Source of the DNA: Lophius americanus
Lineage: Eukaryota > Chordata > Actinopteri > Lophiiformes > Lophiidae
NCBI GenBank assembly: GCA_037951165.1
Contig: JBBDHG010000051.1
Coordinates: forward strand, 9,797,001-9,861,000
Direction of reading: 5' to 3'
Length of the DNA: 64,000 bases
The notes beneath the pieces are model-generated. The model saw nothing but the letters and a program-made list of their open reading frames with translations, was not told the DNA's origin and searched no databases. Shown piece after piece: positions 1-13,800 of this stretch (position 1 is the first letter of the stretch; the number at the start of each line of letters is the position of its first letter). The position numbers and the translations under genes were made by a program.

Positions 1-617
1 GACAGCTACCGGCAGGCCAAACGACACGCGGCTGTGGCAGTCACAGAGGCTAAAACACGATCGTGGGAGAAGTTCGGTTAGACCATGGAAGAAGACTTAC
101 GGTCGCCGGCGTGTCAGGGGGGGAAAGCAGTCATTCGCTCACTCTGCCTACGGGGTTGATGGGGACTCGCTGAACTCCACTGAGTAAGTTATCGGGCGGT
201 GGAAGGAATACTTTGTTGATCTCCTCAATCCCACCAACAAATATTCCCAGGAGGAACCAAAGCTGGATGACTTGGAGGTGGGTCCGCTCATCACTGGGGC
301 TGAGGTCGCTGCGGCTTTTAAATAACTCTGAGGGGGCAGCGCACCGGGTGAGGATGAGGTTTGCCCTGAGTATCTTAAAGCTCTGGATGTTGTGATGGCG
401 TGGTGAAACTCCTCTGCAACATTGCGTGGACATCGGGGGCAGTACCTCTGGATGGGCAGACTGGGGTGGTGGTTCCCCTTCCAAGAAGGGGGACCAGAGG
501 ATTTGTCCCAATTATCGGGGATCACATTCCTCAGCTTCCCTGGGAAGGTCTACGCCAGTGTACTGGAGCGAAGAGTCCGGTCGATAGTTGAACCTCGGCT
601 TCAGGAGGATCAATGCT
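1..617 (+). mobile_element. L2-like non-LTR retrotransposon, decayed RT fragment
   Basis: Fragment of a teleost LINE open reading frame, readable only by switching frames. Near the left edge the phrase EAKTRSWEKFG is seen. Around 345-400 there is EYLKALDVV, around 410-460 LCNIAWTSGAVPLDGQTG, and around 540-610 PGKVYASVLERRV followed by an IVEPRLQED-type motif. This order is that of the region leading into the reverse transcriptase of a very common fish LINE, probably of the L2/Jockey group. Several stops and frameshifts show it is dead. Homology stops abruptly at about 617, before the catalytic palm, so the copy is 3'-truncated; its 5' side continues off the window. It lies in the otoferlin intron after exon 5, in the opposite orientation to the gene. 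The family name is an inference from memory of related sequences. Confidence 0.8.
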
Positions 618-1084
618 GTAAACATTTACATTTTGCTGTTGTAGCAAATATCTGCTGTTGACCCTTTTGAAGGCTCCTGAGTCCACAAATGAAAGCAACA
701 GTATTGTTAACCATGAACTGTGAGGGGTTTTATTTATCTCACAGCGGCCTCAAACCGCACAAAGCCATGACGCTGCAAAAAACAATATTTTCATAATGCT
801 GGCCCAGAGTTCAGAAGAAATTTAAAAAAAAGAAAATTTGAAATGTGTATCTCCATAACAGCAACATCAACAGCACAGCGTTAACAATCATTACTTTTGC
901 AATAGTGCATCAATCCGTCAATCACATCACATTGGAGTTATTTTCTACCCCCCACGTGCCTCATTAACACAGCTGCTGCTCACAATCTCTTCAAAAAGTT
1001 TGCAGTTTGCTGTCAACACAGCCTGATGTAATGTAATATGGTGTAATCTAGCTGTGATGGGGATAGTCTGGATGTTTGACTCAC

Positions 1085-1284
1085 TTCCTGAAGGTCGGTA
1101 TGGATCCCGTCAAGGATCGTCCAGGAGACGTCCCTGAGCTGTGGCTCTGTCCCGATAGCAAGCTCTCCGTTTCAAAGGCAAAATACCCGTCACGGTCGTC
1201 AGGAACATCCAGGTACTCCCCGTCGCTCCAGACACGCCCTGCCGCCTCCATCGACTGGTATCTGATCTCTATGGTAAGACTGGT
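1085..1284 (-). CDS. otof: Otoferlin exon 5 (end of C2A, start of linker)
   Basis: 200 bases, residues about 110-175, entering in phase 0 after a TTTTCAG acceptor and leaving with 2 bases of a codon before a consensus GTGAGT donor. It begins TSLTIEIRYQSME, matching the last strand of C2A in mammalian otoferlin. It continues into an acidic then Ser/Gly-rich linker (LSGQSHSSGTSPG) that diverges strongly from the mammalian linker, as expected for the poorly conserved C2A-C2B spacer. The next exon is not in the window. Confidence 0.92.
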
Positions 1285-4200
1285 CTGAAAACAGAATGAG
1301 ATCAGGTGTAATCGTTATTAAGAGGGTTAATGAACCGTCACCTTTATATGTCACAGAGCACTTGTTTCACTTCAGAGGTGATGTTTTAGCAGAATGGGAT
1401 GAACCAGACCTGATTAATTAACAATAATAATAACATATCCTCTATTAATCAAATACAGTCATAAACAGCATAACATAGTAAAATTATTCTCTGAGGGAGC
1501 AGTGAATAGCCCCATTCGAAATGAACAGTGAACATGGGTTTCAGGGTCTTGCTCAAGGACCCTTTGAAATGTAGACTTGCTGGGGCTCGAACCTGCGACC
1601 TTTCAATCATCTGATTGGGAGACCTCCACACTGAGCTACAGCCTGCCGGTGCAGGTGTAGACAATGGTAACTCTGACATATTCAGACCCCAAAGACTTCA
1701 TAATATGTTTAATCCACATACATCCTCATCACATGCTCACATTTGACAAAAATAATCCAAAGACCCTTGGTAAAAAATAAATAAAACAAGTTAAAAAAAG
1801 TTTTATAAAAATCCCTGTTCTCACCTCTCTCTCATTATGGACCTTCACATAATTGGCTTAATTTTTGCTTTCTTTCTTTTTGCACAATCCTAGATTTCTA
1901 TGTGACAATAGGTTAATGTCACATCCAAATATTTTAGTATGTACAAAAAGCTATCCCTAGTTGACATAGATGGTATTTGGCAGAAAAAAAACTTTGGGTC
2001 CATTGTCGACCCAACTGTGCCAAACAGACAGTCCTCCTGGTCCTATCCCACAAAAAAACAGTTAGATAACATGAACTTTGTGGTATTTCGATCTAATCTG
2101 TTGCATTAGTTATCAAAGAGATTCTGAACGTATACAGTGCATATAGAGGTTAAGCAAGTACAAAATACAAGTTGTGAAGTTAATTTATGTTCATTTTGAC
2201 GATGTAAGCCCGGTGAGGTTTAATTTGAAATAACAAGTGGGAAGAACATTAAATTGTCAAATAAGAGCCCAGCTACGAAGATGTCACAAGCTACCTACTT
2301 CTGGTGCTGGGCCAAAACCTGGATAAATGGGGTGTTTTCTGTCATCCGATGTAAAACCCATGACAAATCAATATACAGGACAAGATTGAAACAGATGATC
2401 CGCTGTGGCAACCCCTAAAGGGAACAGCTAAAGCAAGTGATGCAATCAGACGCATCTAACACTCCTGTGAGCGGAGCGTCGTCTCTGTTATACTATCTTA
2501 TATGAGGACATTGAGCAAATAAAAACAAAGTGTTTCATGCCTTTGACAGCATCCCGCGTAAAACCTGTGCTAAATCAATATGCGGAACACAAAACTGATT
2601 CCACACCGGATTGGTTCTGAACTGTTACTGGTACTGTTAATAATAAATAATAATAATAATTCATTTAATTTATAAGGCACTTTACATTTGGATCAAATCC
2701 TTAAACTCTCAAAATGCTTAAACTTGTTAGACAGCATGAGCTAACGTAGCATGGTGGCTTGGATCAGTTTTAGAAAAAAGGTATAATAAGGAGCTCAGAC
2801 ATCCCGAGGGAACTCATAGTAGAGCCCCTTCTTCGTGTCAAAAAGAGCCAGTTGATGGGGTTCGGGCATCAGATTGAGATACCCCCTTTTGGAGGTTTTC
2901 CACGTCAAACTGGGATATAACGAGTGATAGACAAAAAACTTGCTGCAGGATCTAAGACTGGAAACACTATGGCTCCAGTCTTAGGAGCATGAGAGCTTTG
3001 CCGGGGAAAGGGACGTTTCGAACACCCTGATTGAGCTTGCTGTAATTGTGACCACAAATATTACTACTATCCTGAAGAAAGTATTTAATAAACCACCCAA
3101 TTGGGAACTTCGACCAAATAACAAAATGACAAATCCAGTCTAAACAGTAGACACCTTCAGGACTAGCCTTGACCTTTGACACCAATCCATTTAAATGTGG
3201 TGACAAAATGCTCTGAGCAGTGACAACAAGCTTGAGCAGGACTATAAATCATCTTGTCTCTGTGGTATTTACTGGTGGAATTCAGATTGATGGTAAATGT
3301 TAGTTTAATCAAGTCCAGAAACAATGATGACACTGTAGTTTGTCTTGGATGTCTGCTGGGGACTTGTGTTAGGATAAATATGATCCTCATGACGATTTCA
3401 ATTTATTAAGGAGCAACCAATTTATTCTCCTGATAAATACAACTGTGGAGGATTTCGTGTATATACCAATTCTTCATCTCTTTCTCAATGCAGCACCTCT
3501 TCTTTGTCGCATTCATCCAAGGAGAGCAGCTAAATTTGTAACTATGGCAACCAGGCCAATGCAGTCACTGGTAAAAATGCTGCTCTTAACTGGAATTAGT
3601 TCCTCCCTGCAGGGATATGCTGTACATGTGTGTGTGCGTGTGTGTGTCAGTGTGTGAGAGAGAAACCCTAAAGCTCTCCTAAAAAAGGCGTCATCATTGC
3701 AGAAACAGCACATCAGCACTACCAGCACCCTGGGGTGCTCTAAAACTTCGAATGATGAAGTTCTTCCTTCTTCCATCTTAGTGCACCGCACAGACATTTT
3801 CACCAATCAGCCATAAAATTATAAAACCCTGAATCTGACAGGTGAAGTCAGAATATCATAGATTATCTAGTTATCATGCTGCCTGTCAGTGGGTGGGATA
3901 AGTACCTTCAAATGTAAAACCAGGATGAACTCTGGGAAGAGAGCAAGCCTGCGTAATTCTTTGGGCAATGTTCTGCTGTCAAAACCTGGGTCTTAAAATT
4001 AGTGTGAATGACAATTTAACTCATAGCATCTACCTAAACATTGCTGCAGACCAAGCCTCCCCCTTCAAGGAAACCATATTCCCAAATGGCATGGGTCTCT
4101 TCCAGCAGGATAAAAACACAATCTCTGAACTACAGAAACGGATCAGGACTGGTTGGAGGAACACAACAACCAGTTCAAGTTGTTGATCAGAATTTCCCTG

Positions 4201-5030
4201 ATATCAATCTAATCCAGTACCAGTGGGATGTGCTGGATAAACAGATCCATGAAGGCCCAACCTCACAACTTCCAGGGCTTAAAGGATCTGTTACTAACCT
4301 CATGGTGCCAGATAGCACAGCCGGAGGATCTGTACAGTATCAGGCAGATGGTTATAAAGTTATGGCGGATCATTGTAAATTCACCAGAAATCATATTCGT
4401 ACTCATCTTTTCCTCTGTGCTGGTCTTGGTTCCGCTACTATAAACCACAGTTAATAGAGTGTGTCCCGATCATTTTTGAAGTACTGATGTTGTGCTTCCA
4501 TCGGATGCTGGTTGAATGCTGCTGCCTTTAAATAAGACGATTGCCATCACTCCCTAAATGCCTTGGTCGCAGGTGCAACACATGATTGATTTCTTCTTTG
4601 CATCTATTCTCTTGTAAATGGATCATGCTGGGTAGTAAAATGAATTTCATTACTACAGCTGTAAGCAATCATAATTCCAATCTGGTTCTCATGTTTAAAT
4701 TAGTAAGAATCAACAAAATATTCTATAGTGGCTTTTCTTAGCTCTTCATTTAAGCGCTACTTAATTATTTAAATATTTAAACTCCAGACTTTGTTATTTT
4801 TTTTCAAATGGCTGCTCCACATTAAAGTAACCTCGATAGGATTTAAACAAGATTATATACACCAGAACCCAAAAATCCATATTAATATATTTGGACTTTA
4901 ACAAGAAATTCAAATGAACCTATTTGCCTATTCCTCTTTAGTTTGCTCTGGTGAGTTTAATAGACTTATAAAGAAGAATTTGAGGATTTTAAGGATTTGA
5001 TCCAAATGTCCAAAGTGCGTTAAATTAAAT

Positions 5031-5062
<32 letters not shown>

Positions 5063-8000
5063 AGAACTAAGTATTAGCAGCCGGATTCTGGATCTGGCTG
5101 ACGATACAGATTACTATTTCTCCTCACATTCTCGCTCGATCGAGCCGCCAATGATCCTGATCTGCCTTCCAGTACTATTTTAAAGATTGATGTGATGGCA
5201 CACATCTTCCTCTAATATGAATGGTCGTAAGTTTTCCTCCCTTTTTTACCGTCTGTTAAATCCAACAAGTCCATTTTATTAATGTCAACTCACAAAAAAT
5301 TACAATCACAAACACGTTTTGAAGTCCTTCAGGAATCCATCTGCTGTCAGTTAACAACATTGGTGACGGGCAGACTGACGCACGAGTAGGACGTGGATAT
5401 AATAAGGTGTCTAGCAGCGGCGGTTTTAGGTTGTCTAGGCGAACCTCCCTCTGTGTAATTGTTAATGTTAACAGACTTTGGTACTGAGACAACTATTAAC
5501 AGCCATTCACATGCCATAAAGCTCATTACTCTGTTTTGATTCATTCATAAACACTGTAAATAAATATAAAAATGTCATATTTATTACATATTAATGGTGC
5601 GCTGCCCCTCCCCATCTTCCCCCTCTGACAGCGGCATTTTCTCTCTGCTGGAGGGAACCTGTCTGCTAACAAACAAGAGGGGAACCCATTCCTACCAGCT
5701 TCATTGACCCACATGTTGACATTATAATTGACGTATCATACAGCATGAGCGATAGGAAACCGATCAGTGACGTCATCTTTCAGATTTTTTTCAAATGAAT
5801 GTGTGCAGCATGCCATACCCAGGCTAAGATGCCGCCCTGTGCGACCGCCCATGTCGCCCTTAGCTAAATCCGCCACTGGTGTGTAGACAGCATCAATGAC
5901 TTTTTTACATGGTTTACAATCAGGATAAAGTTTTGTTCTCGTGTATTTCTTTGGTTACGTTATGAACACGGCTTTCATTTTGATTGTCATTAAAAGTCTA
6001 ATTGCTCTTTGATTCATCCATATTATCTATCTTCATTCTCTAAAGCCACTAATTACAATTTGACACATGACAAATTCTCTCAGATCTTAGGTTTGGCCAT
6101 TATTCTTGCATCCAGAACCAACTCCAGAACAAAATGTTCCTAACCGCTTAAAATATCCCCCCCACTGATTGGTTCATCAATGCGATTCTGACTTCACTTG
6201 TCAGGTGGTTATAATATTATGGCTGATGAGTGTAAGCCAGCTGATCCCATGTACAAGGTTTAGGAAATCTAGCCGTTACATGAGCTCGTAAACAGAGATG
6301 GTGCCGTAGCCTGATGAGCATCAACAGGATATCGGACTTGATTGAAACCCTAAAAGAGAATTTTCTTAAAATCAATTAAAAAAAACAACAACATTGGGGA
6401 AAAAAAATAAAATAATTTTAAGTAGCAAAAACTCATTAAACTGAGCCCACACAGCAAAGATATATAACCATAAAACCCCTCATCCCCTGCATTTCACAAG
6501 CAATTCCCCTGATTGTACCCCTCAAATGACATGTTAGGCTGTGTACGAAAAACAGCGTCTTCATTAAAAAGCTTCCCCTAATGAGTTGAATATGAACTAT
6601 TAGTAAAATATGATAAATATGATAAATACAAGGTAGATCTCCTCAAGTCGATTCATATGTAACACAATTGGATTTAATCGAACCAATATTTGTCAAACTA
6701 TCGCCTGAAAACTTTTGGAGATAAAGTCTTCCCTAGTGTCGGAAATATGCAATCGGTCTTTCCCAAAAATCAATCCAGTTCTTCCTTGTCTATGTAGATA
6801 TAATATTTGAAAATTATCAATCCAATAGTTTTTGAGTTATCTTGTTACAAGAAGGATTAGTGGCGGTGGCAGATACCCCGGACTTTGCAGGGATATAACC
6901 AAACCTAACCTAGACATCAAGTTTTAACTTAAGTAGGCATAAAATCCTTAAGAGGTGCAGGCTTTCCTTAAGAGTTGACATGTATAAATATAATTCCCGG
7001 TGTGAGATGACAGACACTGACCTGTCTAGCTGTGAGGGGATCACCCAGGAGGGATGTTAATACCCGTTATGAAGAGGCTGGACAGCTAATTTTCATCTAA
7101 TCCTCACAGCGGCCTTCTCTGACGAGGATCTTTAAACCGCTCTCAGACTTTGTGAACTTTTATTTTAAATAAATGCAAATTTAGCTTTTGGTCGGCGGTT
7201 ACACAGACTCTCCACGAACACACTGTCAGCTCAAAAGCTGCAACTAAACTCTATTCATTTAGTATACGGGATGTTTGGATCAAAAAACTGAGTTTATGGT
7301 CATTCTATTATGTATTAAACCAAAAATAAAGCAGTGATATGAGCAGACTCTCCCGTGTGAGTATGTAACTATGACGTCAAATTAAATCAGAGTTATTCTC
7401 AAACTTTCACCTATATTAACACTTTAACGTCCTGCTCAAACGTTTGGTTGAGCTCATTTCGTGTCATTATTTCTTAATGAAAAATGTGTGCCTCAACCTT
7501 GAATATGACCTGGTGGCAGCATGTATGTGCTAAAAAGTAAGGGGCCGGGATGGGGCCCTGGAAGACACCTCAGGTCAAAGGGGGCCGGAGGAGAAGATAT
7601 GGGTAACATGGCTACTGGGAAAGCCCTCCAACCAAAAAAGTCGATTAAGATTCAGATAGTTTTCTAAAAACGTCTGACCTCACAAACGCAGAAAAATGCA
7701 GCGGGCACATTTTACAGTTCTTGTGAGATCGTTTCTGATATAAGATTTAGCAGGAAAATAACTCAAGGCATCCGTTACATAGAATCATTCATGGTCATAA
7801 CAGAGAAAATTTGTCTCAAATTCAGTAGTTCCAGGCATGGCTGAACAGACTCGAGTTAATCAGAAACTTTTTTGCAGTGCATTGATTACTGAAGATGATT
7901 TGTTCACGGTCCGTTTTTGTACACAAACATTGGGCTAAACATTAATCAAATAAGTCGACATATTGTAAAATACACAGGCTTTAAATTTAATTTTTTAAAA

Positions 8001-10803
8001 AATGTTTTTATTAGACTGCCCAGCCCTTCTGTCCAAATATTTGACCTTTTGACATGTGAACCTCTTGCTATCACCTCCAGGTGCAGGATGGTTTACTTTT
8101 ACCTTTATTGACATGTTGTTGTCGTCGATTAGCGTGTCGGTCAGCGCGAGGTGTCCCTCCTCAGCCACCTTCTGGAGCACCATGCTGAACGTCCCCACCA
8201 GCCTGCAGACACCAACAGAGAAACATTCATCGTAAAGAGGAATCAGTGCGATCAATACGTGTATTAGACAGTGATTGTGTCCTTTGTGTTTCTCCTCTGC
8301 AGCCCGACTGTCTGCAGAAGTTTCTCACACCATCCTCCCCTTGCTGCTTTATTTACTTGTTCAATGCAAAAAACCTACCTTTCATCGAACGCCGCTCCGT
8401 CTCACAGCGTGCGGGTGAGAGAGTGCGTGGCGGTATAAGTCACGGCCGTGTGGTGGGCGTTGACGATATTTACTGAGACAGACATGGAGTCAGTCTCATA
8501 CAGGCTTTATCAGCGGCTCACTACAGTATGTCACTCCTCACAGTAATTTAAAGGAGGCAGAAACACAAAAACATGACGCCGGTCATTCTTCCTCTCCCTG
8601 AACATCCTGGACTTATTTTAGCACTTTGAGATTTGATCCAAATGTAAAGTGAGTTATAAATTAAATGTATTATTATTATTATTATTATTTTTCTACTGAA
8701 TAGTGAGGGGTGTAAGTTAAGCTAAAATTACTGTTTAACTACTATTGGAGTTCAAATCCATTTTTTTCTACTTATTTAGGGCCAGCTCGTGCAAACAAAG
8801 AGGGAGATTCCAAACGCCATTACATTAAAATGGTCAGAGTACCTCTGATCTGTAAACTTCTCAGTTTTTCCTGCTTCCAACACAACAAATTCTTGAAAAA
8901 ATGATCACTCGCTGCCCAATATACCCCACCCGCTGACAGCTGCCATTGTAACGAGGTAATCAGTCTTATTATTTGATTGGAGTTCACCAATCACTTGTAA
9001 TGTTACGGCTGCTATCTGTACGTTTTAAGCTTTAGCTGCATTCTGATTTGTTGTTCTGGCCATCCGATTTAAACTACACCTCCTATGTTTTCAGTGATGT
9101 TTGTCTCACAGCACACAGAAAAGAGATCATCGATGAAAACAGACTGAAAAACTTTGGGCAACAATAAAATAAAAGCTAAACGATATATTATAAAAGCTTT
9201 TATTGTTCAATTCAGGGCTGCAAACAATTCTGGCGTTAATTCTCTAAATCCCTCAACAAATTTCCGCATCAGGCCGAGATTCTCAGCCCCCTCCAAAGTT
9301 CTTATCAGTGGCCCCGAGGACAGCTTACATTCAGACATTCAGAAGGTTAATTTCTCACGTTTTCACTGTTTTTTAATTTAAAAGTAAAGCCGAAGGCTGC
9401 AGAGACCCAAGACTCTTCAATTGCAATTCATCTTTCACCTTTTACTTTTGAAAGTAAAACACTTTTCAGGCCCTGTTTACACAACATCATTTTAGCTGAG
9501 GACAGAATGTCTTCTTCTCTCTTTGTGTCTCAAAAACGTTACACGTGAGCGTAGAGATGGATCCGCAAGAAGGTCTGAAAGTGTTGTCCTTTTTTTGCCG
9601 GGTGGGTGGATAGCTGTATACCTTTTCAAAATCAGCACCACAGAAGAAGACAACCAGGAAGTGTAGATGATTTCTGCTCGGCGTAGAGCCTGCAGCAAAA
9701 AACAAAACTAGATGCTACGACATTGTTTTTGTTGTAATCCTGTTTGTGCAGGACCTTTAAGCTAAAACTGTAACAACCACCGTTCCAGTGGGGCCGCGAC
9801 GACAACGTTTTCACCAGAGTTACGTTTGGCCAGTTTACAGAGAGATGAAAACAAAACCAGATGCTCCGACATTGTTTTTTTGTAATCCTGTTTGTGCAGG
9901 ACCTTTAAGCTAAAACTGTAACAACCAGTTTCAGCTTAAACAGAAGCACCTCAGAAGAAGACAACCAGGAAGTGTAGATGATTTCTGCTCGGGGTAGAGC
10001 CTGCAGCAAAAAACAAAACCAGACGCTCCGACTTGTTTTTGTTGTAATCCTGTTTGTGCAGGACCTTTAAGCTGAAACTGTAACAACCACCGTTCCAGTG
10101 GGGCCGCGACGACAACATTTTCACCAGAGTTACGTTTGGCCAGTTTACAGAGAGATGGAAACAATAGCAATAATAAAAAGTTGAAAACTTTCCCTGAAAA
10201 CACTGTTGTCATGTAAAACCATCACCAAAACACTAGAAAAGTGTAATGTGAATGGCTAAGTTTGGGAATCTCTACTGTAGACGTCTAAAAGGTCTAGAAG
10301 TGCTTTCTAATCCGACTGTCTTACTAGCAATGTAGCATAAGATGATGTGGCCACCATTGTTAAGGTTTAGTTTAAGGTTTAGTTTAGTTTAGGTTTAGTT
10401 TAAGGTTTAGTTTAGTTTAGGTTTAGTTAAGGTTTAGGTGAAGCGTCAAGGTTTGAGCTAAAAAAAAGTGTTAATTAAGGTTAGGTGGACTTAAGTTTTG
10501 ACAGGAAACAATCCACTAGGACTTTGGCTTGTTGTTTGGATTTTAAGATATCAGTTTGATTCCTCGGCTGTTCAGAGATGCTCTCTAGAACATAAACGCG
10601 AAGAGAAACCCAGTACGGCCAGCCAATTAGAGCTGGTTAATTATTTAAAGAGCTTCCACCAAAATGGTGAGTTGTTCTCAGAGCAATCAGTCACACACAC
10701 CGAAAACACACGCACACACAAACACACACACACACTGAGCCAAAGCCACATGTCATTTCTATTGTAGTGCTCACTTACTTCATTTACACACACACACACG
10801 CAT

Positions 10804-10859
<56 letters not shown>

Positions 10860-13800
10860 TCCAGTCCCTTGTGTACAGCAAACACAGCTGGGTTTTTAAT
10901 TTCACTGCATCTGTGAGAGGACACCTATTAAAATCGAGCAAAATGAACATTAAGAAGAAGAGAAAGACAATCACTTAGCTGTTTATGACTCTGCAGGGAG
11001 AGATAATATGATAGAAGATGAGAATGCAATCGATAGCTTTACCACTTGGCATGCAGCCATACCCACACACACACATACATGCACACACACACGCACACAC
11101 ACACACACATCTGACTAAGGCATGAGAAACATGTTGAATTTGTCCGACTTTACACGCTTGAATTGAATGAGGAAGACGAAGGTCTGAGAGGATGTCAGTG
11201 GATTTGTGAGGTAAATTTCTCCTTATAGGATAAACTTTGTCGACTCTAGGTAATCTAGAATACTAACCCACTGTTTCTTTTTCCTCTGACAGATCATTAT
11301 GTCTCCGGCTACTTAAAAAAACAAACGGTCAGAAATGTCCTTTCAGCGTGTAATTTGTGTACAAGCTCTGAATAATTAAAGCGAGATCAGGTTCTGCTTC
11401 ACTTTTTTACACTTAAAAAGGTGGCATCCATTATTAATCGAAGCTCTGCAAACAATTTGCTTTCATCTGCTTTATAATTTACATCCCCCTTCCCGTTCCA
11501 TTTGTTTCATTTTTCTCTTGTGAGCTTCAGGTTTCCTTTACAAATAGATGATGACATAATCTGCGGCTCATGTGGATTAAAGCAGAGGTTAGGACAGCTT
11601 TGAAATGTAAAATATTTTTCCGCACTGAAAGGATTTCTCGAGGTTGCATTAATCCAGGAAAAGGCTGCAGGTTAATCTTTTGGAGGACGGCATGGAAACA
11701 TTACAGCTAACAGTTGGGTTTGATTTGGACTCTGATGAGCCAAAGAACAGCTGAGCACACCAGAGGAAATGTGAGCACTTAACGAGTATGCCATTCTGAG
11801 TAATAAATGGATCACTCAGAAGCCAGAACTGATGAAGAGTCCATTAATTCCCAATTATGGACACCTCAAAGGGCATCTGTCAGAGAACGTCAAGCCTGAA
11901 ATACAAGCTCAAAGGGAAGCATTGTTAGGTCAGAGGTCAGATGTAGCCCAGAACCTGATGTCTACCTTACCACCTTGCCAGTGACAGATTGACCAACTCA
12001 ATTGCTGATTGGATTGCAATGGAATGAATGTGAGAGTTCTGAATGAATGCATGTTATCAGAGACGTTGATCTTTTAAGTCAGTACTTTCTGAGTAACAGC
12101 CAGTGAGAGAGACGTCACAGAGAAGAAAACGTTGCTGCCTGAGGTTAAGATCTCACCTCCAGTTCTTACTGAAGGACAAACATCCCCCAGTGACCAGCTG
12201 TTCACAACTGTCCAATACTACGGTGACTCACCTGTGCTGATAGCCTATCTTCTTACTGCTCCATTCATCCATAAAACTCACTACATGGGGGCCTGGAGCC
12301 TATCCCAGCTGACATTAGGCGAGAGGTGTGTACAACCTGCACAAGCTGTCGGCTCATCACAGGGCCGACACCGAGACAACAATTCATTTTCACACCCTTC
12401 ATCTTTCCAACCCTACCCAGTATTCACGAACGCCATGATTTCAGCAGCCTCAGCAGAGTCACCAGCCACCACCGCCATCAGCACCAGAGCACTAAGGTAG
12501 TACTAAGGTCTATGGGGGCTTAACATTCAAAAATTACCCATGAAATAGTTTGAGTTACCATGTTAACATGAAGGATATGTGGCAGATGCGGCGGGGATGG
12601 TTATTCTATTATATGGCCAACTTTTTGGCGATATAATTTATTAAATCTATTCTGAATTTCATATTTAATGGGTCCAGTAATTAAAAAATATTCCAAATAA
12701 AGTGATGTAATTGATTCTGATGAAAATAATGTTTGCTTTGGGTACTGTTGTGTTTTGTTGGAGGTTTGAGCTCTCAGAGTGCTTTCTAGTTGACAACTAA
12801 TTTAGTTCTAATATCAAGGTATCTGCAGCCAGCCCATTAGAAATGGAGAGCAGACAGTTTTATTGGAAGTGTCCATCAGCAAGATATCCTACAGCCAATC
12901 AGAATCAAGTATTTACCCTGACTATGACATAATCAACTCGCTTCCCACTGGTTTTCAGGAATGCAATCTATCGATTCACACAGACACTTCCCATACATAC
13001 ATTCAGCACATGCACGCACAAACGCAAACACACATACATATACACACACACACACACACACATTGCATAATAGACTTCTCTAACCACAAACAATAGAAAA
13101 AGCTATTACGAGTTTTATGGGGCTGCTGACACTTGTTGATGTCAGCATCCATCAGCCTCTCACACTGATCTGTGTCTGTGGTCATCTTGTGGTTTCAATA
13201 CTAGCAGAGCGCTGCTGCTGCCGCCTCGCAACAGGATGGAATCCTTATAAAGAATTGGACATAAACACAATAGGACCCCTATCCTAATCAAATGTTAGAA
13301 AGTGAGCAGGAGGGAAAAATGGCACACAGCAGAAATGATAGAATGTTGTCCATTGTGGATACAATATAATTAGAGCCTTTTTTGACTCAAAAAGTTGTGA
13401 ACGGATCTAGAGTCGATCTTTTTGTTGAGGTAGGTCATAGAGTTTCACAACTCAGCCACGACACTCCTGGTGTCGTTCCCCCTGTTTGTTTCTTTTCGGT
13501 GTCTCTCTCTCCCTCAGTATGTGTGGATATGGGCACCTGACTATCTGCCTGGCTCCTCACCTGCCTCAAAATCTCCTTATGTCATTGCTCAACCACAACC
13601 CCGGCCCTATAACCATTTTTCACCAGCAAATACAACGACCAATGCAGAAGCATTATAGGCTCACTGATATATGAGAACTATAATCCCTAATGTTTTCTCC
13701 TCAAGTGCCCTTTATGATATTTTCTCCCTGTGTTCTGCAAAACTTCACGTTTCCGCCTTCCCTCCTCAAGCCCTGCAATCTGAATTTCTCCAGCCATCGA

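Larger units (their letters stand above)
1285..8102 (-). other. Otoferlin intron 4 (6.8 kb)
   Basis: Between exons 5 and 4. It holds a tRNA-derived SINE, RTE-tail copies, a deleted Tc1-like element, (ATT)n-tailed LINE ends, a hAT-like MITE and a U1 repeat copy, each listed separately. The stretches 2720-3620, 4380-4970, 5880-6160 and 6900-7990 showed nothing I could assign. No additional exon-like homology was seen on either strand. Confidence 0.85.

Noticed and set aside
131..525. Minus-strand frames of about 125 codons at the left edge
   Set aside because: They are antisense to the decayed LINE ORF, whose homology is clearly on the plus strand.
1566..1645. A tRNA gene on the minus strand
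   Set aside because: A- and B-boxes are present, but the acceptor stem does not close and a SINE body follows.
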